Shown in pieces: positions 33,848 to 41,830 of a stretch of DNA of 64,000 bases; position 1 is the stretch's first letter; every line of letters begins with the position of its first letter. The translations under genes were made by a program, and so were the position numbers. The DNA is from an uncultured Lachnospiraceae bacterium (GTDB lineage Bacteria; Bacillota; Clostridia; Lachnospirales; Lachnospiraceae). The stretch covers positions 62,001 to 126,000 of the forward strand of contig CANSUS010000001.1 of the NCBI GenBank assembly GCA_947650155.1, read 5' to 3'. The notes beneath the pieces are model-generated. The model did no database searches. It saw only the letters and a program-made list of their open reading frames with translations, and was not told where the DNA came from.

Positions 33848-34185
33848 GAAGAACTGGCACATATGGAAATGGTATCCTCAATTATTTACCAGCTTACTAA
33901 AAATCTTTCGATTGATGAAATTGAGCGCAGTGGATTTGATAAATACTATGTAGACCATACACTTGCACTTTGGCCGCAGGCGGCAGGCGGCATTCCTTTT
34001 AATTCCTGTGAATTCCAGTCTAAAGGAGATCCTGTTACGGATTTATTTGAAGATATGGCGGCAGAGCAAAAAGCCCGCAGCACCTATGAAAATATTCTCC
34101 GCCTTGTGCATGATTCCGATGTATGCGAACCAATTCGTTTTCTTCGCGCTCGGGAAATTGTTCACTTCCAACGTTTCGGTGAAGC
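33848..34185 (+). CDS. cotJC: CotJC, middle segment (residues 64-175 and part of 176)
   Basis: This stretch encodes EELAHMEMVSSIIYQLTKNL and continues as a normal CotJC to HFQRFGEA, without a stop or frameshift. It carries four Mn ligands: Glu65 and His68 (EELAH), Glu136 (AAEQKA) and His169 (REIVH). It has no ribosome binding site of its own at its left border and begins in the middle of a conserved motif, so it is not an independent gene. At GGTGAAGC (34178-34185) CotJC similarity stops again and element 2 begins. If only element 1 were removed, translation would run on into element 2 for about 140 foreign residues. Confidence 0.9.
34178..34185. other. Left attachment core of element 2 (attL2)
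   Basis: GGTGAAGC, shared with 37360-37367. AAGCAG, one outer arm of the rebuilt attP, lies at 34201-34206, 15 nt inside the element. Confidence 0.85.
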
Positions 34186-34248
34186 AAACCGGAACGGTTT
34201 AAGCAGATCTCCAAATTTAATCCGTCTGGCGGTTCCTGTCAGATGCAT

Positions 34249-35745
34249 TCAGATCCGCCACACGATTTCCAGTTTTTCGTCCCCAATCCGTATTACTTTT
34301 ATTAAACTATCAACTACTGTCTGCTTATCTTCAAAAGAGAGAACATTCCACAGCTTTTCAGGTTCTGTTATATCAGATATGCCTTTTTCGTACACTTCCG
34401 TTCCTTTTATAGACGCCTCTTCCAGTTCTTTCTTTTCTTCTTCCAGCGTTTCTATTCTGTTATTGATATATTTCATCAAAGTATCATTTGCATCTGCTAC
34501 TTTTAAAAGCAGGCTGTCGATTTCCTCTGCGATTTCTGACAGCTGCATTTTCTTTTCCGTATCAATCTTTATTTCCCGTTCGTGCTTTGAGAAAATAAAT
34601 CTGTGAAATTCAGATAATTTTGTCTGTATAGCCTGGGATATATATTCCTCCAGTATATCTGCATAGACAGTGCTCCCTGTTCCATGACAGTATGATCCGG
34701 ATTTACTGCATATAAAATACCGTTTCCACTTCGTCTTGGATTTACATATTGTCAATGCATATCCGCAATTTCCACATTTTATTTTTCCGCACAGCCAGGA
34801 ATTCTTTGCTTTACAGGTTTTAGTTGAACAGGAATTTTCCAGACAACGCTTGCGGCATGCCAGCCACTCTCTGGATGAAATCAGGCCCTTGTGAGGCGCA
34901 AGCACAATTTCTTTATCTTTAAGGCCGCACTGCTTTTTGGGTCCCGCATCATCCCCTTTGTAAAGATAACAGCCATTGTATCCTATAAAGTCACTGACAG
35001 GATTCATCATTTTTGCTCCCTGTTCTTTCAGAAAGTAATATACATCAACATCCGCTTTTACATAAGCCGGATTACGAAGCATCTCACTGATCCTGGCGCT
35101 GCTCCAGATTCCGCCTCTTAAATGCTTTATCTGATGCTCCTTTAAAAACCTTACAATATCACCCAGGGAATGAGATCCTTCCGCATACATACTGAAAATG
35201 AGTCTTAACTGACTGCTCTCTTCAGGAACTTCTTCATACATGGAAGTCCGTACGTGATCTATCACAGTTTCTTTCAGACAATATCCGTATGGGACGCGTC
35301 CACCCATATAAAAGCCCCGTTTACATCTTGCATAGTAGGCATCCTTCACTCGTTTTTGTATCGTTTCCCGCTCTAACTGCGCAAATACGATACAAATACT
35401 CAGCATGGCTCTTCCTATCGGAGTGGAAGTGTCAAATTTTTCTGTTGTAGAAACAAATTCGACTTCATATTTTTGAAACACTTCCATCATATTGGCAAAA
35501 TCCAGGATAGAACGGCTGATACGGTCTAATTTGTATACAATTACACGTCTGATCTTTCCCTGCATAATATCCTTCATCATATTTTCAAATCCCGGTCTGT
35601 GGGTGTCTTTTCCTGAAAATCCTTTGTCCATATATTCTATATAAGGCGCTCCATGTGTTTCATATCGGCAGTATTCAAGCTGGCTTTCAACAGAAATACT
35701 GTCTTTTTTTTCAATAGACTGTCGAGCGTATAATGCATCATACAT
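34249..35745 (-). CDS. Serine recombinase of element 2
   Basis: A 498-aa large serine recombinase. The resolvase domain starts MYDALYARQSIEKKDSIS with Arg8 and catalytic Ser10; KLDRISRSILDF is the second active-site motif. The recombinase domain and a zinc ribbon (CGKIKCGNCGYA ... CSKSGSYC) follow, then a coiled coil. Start after AAAGGAAT. It ends 63 nt inside attL2 and faces it, the same arrangement as in element 1, although the two proteins are not close in sequence. It should catalyse excision that restores the second cotJC junction. No separate directionality factor is encoded on the element. Confidence 0.93.
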   Translation of the reverse strand: MYDALYARQSIEKKDSISVESQLEYCRYETHGAPYIEYMDKGFSGKDTHRPGFENMMKDIMQGKIRRVIVYKLDRISRSILDFANMMEVFQKYEVEFVSTTEKFDTSTPIGRAMLSICIVFAQLERETIQKRVKDAYYARCKRGFYMGGRVPYGYCLKETVIDHVRTSMYEEVPEESSQLRLIFSMYAEGSHSLGDIVRFLKEHQIKHLRGGIWSSARISEMLRNPAYVKADVDVYYFLKEQGAKMMNPVSDFIGYNGCYLYKGDDAGPKKQCGLKDKEIVLAPHKGLISSREWLACRKRCLENSCSTKTCKAKNSWLCGKIKCGNCGYALTICKSKTKWKRYFICSKSGSYCHGTGSTVYADILEEYISQAIQTKLSEFHRFIFSKHEREIKIDTEKKMQLSEIAEEIDSLLLKVADANDTLMKYINNRIETLEEEKKELEEASIKGTEVYEKGISDITEPEKLWNVLSFEDKQTVVDSLIKVIRIGDEKLEIVWRI

Positions 35746-35969
35746 AGTTTATTCCTTTCAAAATGAATCGTTTTTATGAATGGTTTTTCTGGTCATCATT
35801 TTTGTTGTTCCTCATATTTCCACAGTCTTTTTATCAATTTATGTTTTTCAGTCTGTACATTATCACATTACCATAAATATCAATATCTTTTTTACGAAAA
35901 AAGCTTGCAAAATGTTAAAAATCCCGTATCATGTAATTATACATAATCAAGAAAAAGCGAGGTATATTC

Positions 35970-37337
35970 ATGTTATTCAAAAGGAAAAAAAATGTACTTA
36001 TGAAAGCTGTTTCAGAATTAAAAGAAGCAGATTATTCCAAAGAACCTGAATTGAACAAAATTTATCAAAGATTGACCAGTGGAAGAAAACAATTTGCAGA
36101 ACTATTTGATAAAAATATTAAAGCTGTAATGCAGATCAGTTCTCTGGATCTGACAATGCAGCATCAGAATGAAAAAATTACAAATATATCCCGTAACATT
36201 GAGAAAGCTTCTGAAGCGATTTTTGGAAGTTCTCTGGATGCATCTTATACATCTACTAAAAGTAATAATCAACATGAAGAGCTGACCAATACCATAATTG
36301 AAGTTTCTTCCGAAACTGATGAAGTATACCGCAAAATTGAAAGCGGACAAAAAGAACTGACAACGATCAGAGATCTTTCTGATCAGACGATACTTGTTTC
36401 CAAAGAATTACAGTCTGATATGGATGCCTTGACAGGTATTATCAATCGTATGAGTGAAGTAATCGAGGGGATTGAAAGTATTTCCCTGCAGACCAATCTT
36501 CTTGCTTTGAATGCTTCTATCGAAGCAGCCCGGGCAGGTTTTGCCGGAAGAGGTTTTGCCGTTGTTGCAGATGAAATCCGCAGTCTTGCAGAAGAAACCC
36601 AGAAACTGACTGGAAATATGGGTGATTTTGTAGAAAATATTAAAAATGCATCACAGAAAAGCTCCCAGAGCGCTACAAGCACAATTCAGTTTCTTGAAAC
36701 AATGACTGATAAAATAAAAAATGTGTGGGAACTAAATGACGAAAGCCAGCATCATGTTTCCAAGATCAATGAATCTATGAGTTCTATTGCCGCTGTAAGC
36801 GAAGAACTCAGCAGTTCCATGACAGAAATGGAGAATCAATTAAGAGACAGTAGTTATTTTATGAATCAGGTCAGCGGTGATTTACAACAAGCTGTTAAAC
36901 CGGTTGTCGAAATTGAAAAAACTTTGGACGATACGGTAAAACAGATGGGAAATATGACAAAAGATGCCTTTTTCCATTTAGAAAATTCAGAATTTGCCCA
37001 ATATATGAGCAGTGCCATAACAGCTCACCAGACATGGCTGAATAATTTGAAAAATATGGTGAATGAACAAAAAATACTGCCTTTGCAGCTGGATTCATCC
37101 AAATGCGGCTTTGGTCATTTTTACTATTCGTTAACTCCGGATATACCAGAGGTACTGCCAATATGGAATGCGCTTGGCGATAAGCACAAAAAGTTCCACG
37201 GATACGGCAGAGAAGTCATGAATGCAATTACTTATGGAGATTATGCAAAAGCGGAACAAATTTATCAGGAAGTTTCAGACTATTCAAAAGATTTGATTTC
37301 TGATATGAAGACGATACTGTATCTTACAGAAAAATAA
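35970..37337 (+). CDS. Soluble chemoreceptor with C-terminal CZB zinc-binding domain
   Basis: A 455-aa methyl-accepting chemotaxis protein without membrane segments. The conserved MCP hairpin tip is at 166-210 ([20 protein letters not shown], then [15 protein letters not shown]). The C-terminal domain (about 345-450) has the CZB zinc ligand pattern: His353 (HQTW), Cys379 and His383 (CGFGHFY) and His406/His410 (HKKFH). CZB receptors sense zinc, pH or HOCl-type oxidants in other bacteria. It is the sole cargo of element 2, on the strand opposite the recombinase. Start after GCGAGG. On excision this receptor would be removed from the chromosome. Confidence 0.92.
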   Translation: MLFKRKKNVLMKAVSELKEADYSKEPELNKIYQRLTSGRKQFAELFDKNIKAVMQISSLDLTMQHQNEKITNISRNIEKASEAIFGSSLDASYTSTKSNNQHEELTNTIIEVSSETDEVYRKIESGQKELTTIRDLSDQTILVSKELQSDMDALTGIINRMSEVIEGIESISLQTNLLALNASIEAARAGFAGRGFAVVADEIRSLAEETQKLTGNMGDFVENIKNASQKSSQSATSTIQFLETMTDKIKNVWELNDESQHHVSKINESMSSIAAVSEELSSSMTEMENQLRDSSYFMNQVSGDLQQAVKPVVEIEKTLDDTVKQMGNMTKDAFFHLENSEFAQYMSSAITAHQTWLNNLKNMVNEQKILPLQLDSSKCGFGHFYYSLTPDIPEVLPIWNALGDKHKKFHGYGREVMNAITYGDYAKAEQIYQEVSDYSKDLISDMKTILYLTEK

Positions 37338-37359
37338 CCTGCTTTATACTTCCCGTTTT

Positions 37360-37367
37360 GGTGAAGC
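37360..37367. other. Right attachment core of element 2 (attR2)
   Basis: GGTGAAGC again. CTGCTT, the other outer arm of the rebuilt attP, lies at 37339-37344, 15 nt to the left. CotJC coding resumes at 37368. Confidence 0.85.
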
Positions 37368-37470
37368 GCTTCGGATTGTACAGGATAAGTTAAATGAAAG
37401 AAACTTCTATGCATTCAATCCTGCGTTTGATAATGCTACAGTAAAAACCGACAATTGTCCTTGTAATTAA
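37368..37470 (+). CDS. cotJC: CotJC, 3' segment (residues 176-209)
   Basis: Encodes the CotJC C-terminus, LRIVQDKLNERNFYAF to a CPCN tail and TAA. The first codon (GCG, Ala176) is split across the junction, two bases coming from the middle segment. 189 + 338 + 103 nt equal 630, so the joined frame has 209 aa plus a stop, a usual CotJC length. The stop overlaps the ATG of the SOD-like gene. The segment has no start signal of its own. Confidence 0.9.
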
Positions 37471-37976
37471 TGCCTATGTATGCAGATATTCCTAATTCCC
37501 TTAATACATTGTTTGCAACGGAACCTTTTGCTTATGCATCTATTTTGGGCAGTCGCTTTTTTCCATCCATAAAGGGCGTTGCACTTTTTTATCCAATTTG
37601 CAGCGGTACACTGCTGGCACTGCATGCCATAGGGCTGCCTTGCAAAAACAGCGCTTGTTCCAAATCCTTTTATGGTCTTCATATACATGAAGGTGCAAAA
37701 TGCACCGGAAATGAAACAGACGCCTTTGCAAGTGCCGGCAGTCATTATAATCCGGAAGGTTGTGAACATCCTAATCATGCCGGAGATCTTCCGCCGCTTT
37801 TAGGAAATAAAGGGGAAGTTCTTTCCATTTTTTATACGGACTCTTTTCTACCTGCAGAAGTACTTGGCCATACTATTATTATTCATGATATGCCTGACGA
37901 TTTTAAAACACAGCCCGCAGGAAATTCCGGTATGAAAATTGCCTGCGGAGAAATCTGTAACTGTTCTATGTTTTGA
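37470..37976 (+). CDS. Cu/Zn superoxide dismutase-like protein in the cotJ operon
   Basis: A 168-aa protein of the SodC family without a signal peptide. The metal ligands are visible: His71 and His73 (GLHIHE), His92 (GSHYNP), His100 and His103 (EHPNHAGD), Asp106 and His139 (IIIHDMPDD). It overlaps the cotJC stop (TAATG), so it is probably translated only by coupling with cotJC. Together with a Mn-catalase-like CotJC it would convert superoxide to water at the developing spore. In the unexcised state it is 32 kb from the cotJ promoter. Expression from a local promoter cannot be excluded. Confidence 0.88.
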   Translation: MPMYADIPNSLNTLFATEPFAYASILGSRFFPSIKGVALFYPICSGTLLALHAIGLPCKNSACSKSFYGLHIHEGAKCTGNETDAFASAGSHYNPEGCEHPNHAGDLPPLLGNKGEVLSIFYTDSFLPAEVLGHTIIIHDMPDDFKTQPAGNSGMKIACGEICNCSMF

Positions 37977-37982
37977 ACAGAT

Positions 37983-38016
37983 AAAAAGGCTGTTGCGTAT
38001 AAGCAGCAGCCTTTTT
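37983..38016 (+). terminator. Terminator of the cotJ operon
   Basis: The stem AAAAAGGCTGTTGC / GCAGCAGCCTTTTT with a 6-nt loop and T-tract lies just after the SOD-like gene. It can also serve the convergent minus-strand P-II-like gene. Confidence 0.9.
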
Positions 38017-38028
38017 AATGCAGAATCC

Positions 38029-38671
38029 TCAAGACAGCCGCACCATTTGATCTACTGCTAAAGAACAGATCATCGCACCAGCCTCTGAATGAATTCCGTG
38101 CTCTTTATTTACACTTTCCATAATTAAATTTCTGGTTTGATTTGTTACCAGCATTACTATGATTTCTTTTTCTTTCTGTAATGTGATCCCATAAAATTTT
38201 TCGCTTTGTTCAGAACCTGACCATCTTCCCTTTATAATAGTCCCACCTCTGGCGCCTGCTTTTTTTTTGCCGTCTCCATAACTTTATCAGTGTGTCCCTG
38301 ATTTACTGCAATGAGAATAAGACTGTTATTACTTTTATCCTGCATTTGCATCTCTCCTTCCTCAATTATTCCAATATCCGGCATCATAAAATTGGCTGCC
38401 AGATTATTGATTGCAGTAAGCGGTGCAGAAAAAACAATTCCCTTTGATGTTACTTTATCATGAAGATCATTATTCAAGTCATATAAAAGTTTTTTGACTT
38501 TCTGTGCAAAGCTGAACAAAATATCTCTTTCTGACGTCCCAAATCCAAGCACATCCAAAAGTTCAGAAGACGTTGTCCCAAACCAATACTATGATAATGC
38601 CATTCCACTCCATTTTCCGAATACAGCTTCGCCATATTCTTTCCCTGCCGTCGTTCTACGATCGTGACCAT
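38029..38671 (-). pseudogene. P-II-like nitrogen regulator homologue with two frameshifts
   Basis: Three frames together encode a P-II family-like protein of about 214 aa. Frame 1: MVTIVERRQGKNMAKLYSEN to HYHSIGLG. Frame 2: TTSSELLDVLGFGTSERDIL to METAKKK. Frame 3: AGARGGTIIKGRWSGSEQSE to the end. The first break lies in a short G-run near 38571. The second is in a run of nine A (minus strand) near 38270, where ten would restore the frame. It follows the DUF1538 gene, its usual neighbour. Either the gene is decayed or the homopolymers were misread. Confidence 0.75.
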
Positions 38672-38721
38672 TAATTTTATTTCTCTTTTTTTTATTCATC
38701 TACAGGTGTTTCCTTTCCTTA

Positions 38722-40168
38722 TTAGTCAAAATATAAAATCGTATCCTCTGCCACATTTTCGATTTCCATGATGACACGCTTCTTTAATACTCTCTCTTTG
38801 ATCTTATCTGCAAGTCCGAGTATCTGGATCGTAACAAGCGGCGTCATGGCAACCATTGCCACGATTCCAAAAGCGTCTGTAAGGATATTTCCGCCAACTG
38901 CTTCACAGGCTCCCATTGCAAGAGGAAGCAAAAAGGTGGCAGTCATTGGTCCACTTGCTACTCCACCGGAGTCAAATGCAATACCAGTAAAGATCTGCGG
39001 CACAAAAAACGTCATAATCAAGGAAAGTGTATATCCGGGAATTAAAAACCACATAATGGAAATTCCTGTCAGAATACGAAGCATGGCAATTCCTGCTGAT
39101 AAGGCGATTCCGACAGATAATCCCTGTTTGATAGATTTTTGAGTAATAGAACCGTTTGATACTTCTTCTACCTGCTTTGTCAGAACCTGCACTGACGGCT
39201 CTGCTTTCACAATAAAATAGCCTATCACCATGCCAATCGGTATTAAAAACCATTTTTTTCCGTTCCCTGCTATCGTTTCACCTGTAAATTGTCCTGCAGG
39301 CATGAAGCCAATATTTACTCCTGTAAGAAACAGGACAAGCCCAATATAAGTATAGACCATTCCCGAACTGATTTTGATCAGCTGATGTTTTTGAAACCGC
39401 TTGAATACTAACTGAAAGAATGCAAACAGGACAATAATCGGACAAATTGCAGTAAACACTTCTTTTGCATAAACAGGAAATCCGTGTAAAAAATCCCGAG
39501 TAACAATACTGCCAGAACGGGACCGATACTGCAAAAGAGAAATCAGACCGAAACTGTCATTATTTGAATTTTTATCGCTTCGTACCGATGCCATACCAAT
39601 ACCTAATGCCATAACAAAGGGTACGGTAATGGGTCCTGTTGTAACACCGCCGGAATCAAATGACACCGGAATAAAGTCATCAGGTGCAAAGCAGGTCAAT
39701 ATAAATATAAGGATATAAAAGAAAACTAAAGCATAAGACAGTGGAATATTAAACAGCATACGTGCCTGTGCAAGAACAAGAAAAATACCGACACCAATCA
39801 CCACCGTGAGAATCAGCGTAAGGTTAGGAATTGCCGGCACCTGATTTGCAAGTACCTGCAGATCGGGTTCTGCTACCGTAATTAAAATGCCAAGAACCAG
39901 ACATACTGCCAAAGATACCCCCCATCTTTTTCGATTTACTCATTACAACACCGATTCCCTCTCCCATCGGAATCATCGACATATCTACTCCCAGTGTAAA
40001 AAAGCCCATTCCAAATACCAGCATCAGGGCGCCAAATAAAAATAATACCAATGCTCCCGGAGTCATGGGAGCAATACTGATGCTTAAAATAAGCACAATG
40101 GCAGTAATTGGTATTACGGAAGCAATCGATTCATAGACCTTTTCTTTTAAACGTGTATTCCATTTCAA
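38722..40168 (-). pseudogene. DUF1538 membrane protein with a frameshift
   Basis: Two overlapping frames (39824-40168 and 38722-39912) together give an approximately 480-aa polytopic protein of the DUF1538 family (HELLDHIK-type transporter, function unknown). The conserved AEPDLQVLA motif occurs in both repeats (TVAEPDLQVLA and KAEPSVQVLT), as do the SFDSGGVTTGPIT and AFDSGGVASGPMT motifs. The break is near 39915-39930 in adjoining A- and G-runs (AAAAAGATGGGGGG), where one base less restores the frame. Upstream of the P-II-like pseudogene, so the whole pair is affected. Confidence 0.8.
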
Positions 40169-40342
40169 ATAATATGTACGCTCCTCTCGTATTATTGCTT
40201 AACTTGTTTCATATATTTTAGTATAAAGTATTTTTTCTTTACTTTCCATAAAAATTATATAAAATAAAGTACGAAAATCTGACAAAATTTTACGGCACAC
40301 AATAAAATATTATATTTTTCACTAAATTTATCCGCTAAAATA

Positions 40343-40372
40343 TTGACATAAGTTGTCGATTTATGATATTTT
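40343..40372 (+). promoter_or_regulatory. Sigma-A promoter of the DUF4234 gene
   Basis: TTGACA (40343-40348), an 18-nt spacer and TATTTT (40367-40372), 31 nt before the start codon. The remaining AT-rich 170 nt back to the DUF1538 gene hold nothing else recognisable. Confidence 0.65.
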
Positions 40373-40403
40373 AGATAAAATATGAATGAAGGGGGAGAAT
40401 TAT

Positions 40404-40751
40404 ATGGTTCAGAACAGAAATATCGCTTTATGCATTATTCTGTCAATTGTGACCTGTGGTATTTACGGATTATATTGGTTTGTCTGCCTGACCGATGATA
40501 CAAATACGGTTTCCGGCGAAGAAAATCCAACATCCGGCGTTCTTGCTTTAGTGTTCACGATTGTAACCTGCGGTATCTACGGTTTATACTGGGCTTATAA
40601 ATGTGGCGATAAAATCGACACAGCTAAGCAGAAACGTGGTATTCCGGCAAGCAACGGCGGCGTATTATACTTAATTCTGTTTTTATTCGGCGGCATTATC
40701 GCCTATGCATTGATTCAAAGCGAATTAAACAAATTTGCTGTTCAGGCATAA
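40404..40751 (+). CDS. DUF4234 domain-containing membrane protein
   Basis: A 115-aa integral membrane protein with two copies of the motif IVTCGIYGLYW (residues about 15-25 and 54-64) and a third hydrophobic segment near the C-terminus, typical of DUF4234. The function is unknown. ATG 40404 follows GGGGGAG; an upstream ATG at 40386 includes that Shine-Dalgarno and is less likely. It is a single-gene unit ending at a strong hairpin. Confidence 0.85.
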   Translation: MVQNRNIALCIILSIVTCGIYGLYWFVCLTDDTNTVSGEENPTSGVLALVFTIVTCGIYGLYWAYKCGDKIDTAKQKRGIPASNGGVLYLILFLFGGIIAYALIQSELNKFAVQA

Positions 40752-40760
40752 ATATTTTAA

Positions 40761-40803
40761 TTAAGCAGGAGGCACGTGATAGAATCATGTGCCTCCTGCT
40801 TAA
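40761..40803. terminator. Hairpin between convergent genes
   Basis: A perfect 15-bp stem (TTAAGCAGGAGGCAC / GTGCCTCCTGCTTAA) with a loop that can pair further. It lacks a long T-run but lies between the convergent DUF4234 and DegV genes and is the only terminator candidate there. Confidence 0.7.
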
Positions 40804-40855
40804 TACTATGGATTTTTTCTATAGATCATTCCTTTTCTAAATCATAATTAAAAAA

Positions 40856-41737
40856 CTATCTGGATTCTCCCATAAAAAATAATGCAACCGTTCCTGTTCC
40901 CGTATGAGAGCCAATTACCGGACCAATCATATTTATCATAAAATTTTTAACGCCAAAGCGCTTCTTAATTTCATCACGTACATATTCTGCATCCTCGAGA
41001 GCATCACTATGACTGATCAGAACAATGCCTTCCTTGTTTTCTTCCAGAAATCTTCCCTGTTTTTCTTCCATATAATCAACCAGACAATTCAGTGCTTTCT
41101 TCCTTCCACGCTTTTTCATAATCGGAATTAAATGCCCTTCATGATCTACATGAAGCACAGGCTTTATTCCGGCTACCGTACCGATCACAGCGCTGGTTTT
41201 ACTCACCCTACCGCCACGGTATAAATGAAACAGATCATCCACTGTAAATACATGTACAAAGTTTTGTATATGCTCTGTAAGCCACTTTGCTGTTTCATCC
41301 AGCGTTTTTCCTTTTTTACGCTGTGTTACTGCCTGATAAACAAAAAGACCTTCTCCCAGAGAGGCACAAAGGGAATCAATTACTTTAATATTACATTCCG
41401 GATGTTCGTCCATGATTTCTTCCGCCGCAATCCGCATACTGTTATAGCTGCCGCTGAGTCCTGACGAAAACGCCAGACATAGAATTTCTTTGTCTGTCTT
41501 TATATAGTCTTCGAACGCTTCCTTTGCCTCTTCGGGATTAATTTGAGAAGTTGTGGGCATTTTACCTTCACGCATTCCCTTATAAAAGTTCTTTAGATCT
41601 AATTCATTCATATTATCTTTTCCGTAAATCTTTTCTTCGATAATACAGTTTAAATACATTAAACCAATATGATTTTCTTCTATATAAGACATTGGCAGAT
41701 CTGCTGTTGTATCCGTGATGATTTTAAAATTATGCAT
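40856..41737 (-). CDS. DegV family fatty-acid-binding protein
   Basis: A 293-aa protein with the DegV (FakB-like) pattern: ITDTTADLP at the N-terminus, PTTSQINPEE with the ligand-binding Thr/Ser, LAFSSGLSGSYNS, and GTVAGIKPVLHVD. These proteins present a fatty acid to a kinase. The start at MHNFKII is preferred because AGGAG is 10 nt upstream; a TTG 6 nt earlier is possible. Single gene, upstream of spoVAF in location but with a separate leader. Confidence 0.9.
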   Translation of the reverse strand: MHNFKIITDTTADLPMSYIEENHIGLMYLNCIIEEKIYGKDNMNELDLKNFYKGMREGKMPTTSQINPEEAKEAFEDYIKTDKEILCLAFSSGLSGSYNSMRIAAEEIMDEHPECNIKVIDSLCASLGEGLFVYQAVTQRKKGKTLDETAKWLTEHIQNFVHVFTVDDLFHLYRGGRVSKTSAVIGTVAGIKPVLHVDHEGHLIPIMKKRGRKKALNCLVDYMEEKQGRFLEENKEGIVLISHSDALEDAEYVRDEIKKRFGVKNFMINMIGPVIGSHTGTGTVALFFMGESR

Positions 41738-41830
41738 ATACAATGTGCTCCTTTAGTTCTATTTTAAAAACATTCTATCACCAACAATCTCATTTCGCAA
41801 TATAACACATTGTAATCTTTAACTGCTTCT

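Larger units (their letters stand above)
34178..37367. mobile_element. Element 2: 3.2-kb recombinase plus chemoreceptor element in cotJC
   Basis: The ends are the shared GGTGAAGC at 34178-34185 and 37360-37367, and cotJC coding breaks and resumes exactly there. It carries only a serine recombinase and a CZB-type chemoreceptor. Rejoined ends give an attP with CTGCTT and AAGCAG placed exactly 15 nt either side of the 8-bp core; 15 of 21 positions in each arm are symmetric. This is a typical size (50 bp) for a serine recombinase site. It has no transfer or replication genes. Confidence 0.9.

Noticed and set aside
33863-34606. A 247-aa gene spanning cotJC and element 2
   Set aside because: The first part is the middle cotJC segment and the rest is antisense to the element 2 recombinase. 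It is a junction read-through, not a gene.
5555-37470. Intein, group I/II intron or programmed frameshift as the explanation of the split cotJC
   Set aside because: No intein splice motifs, no intron-encoded reverse transcriptase and no continuous frame cross the breaks. Each break has a shared core word and an adjacent serine recombinase, which fits site-specific DNA insertion.
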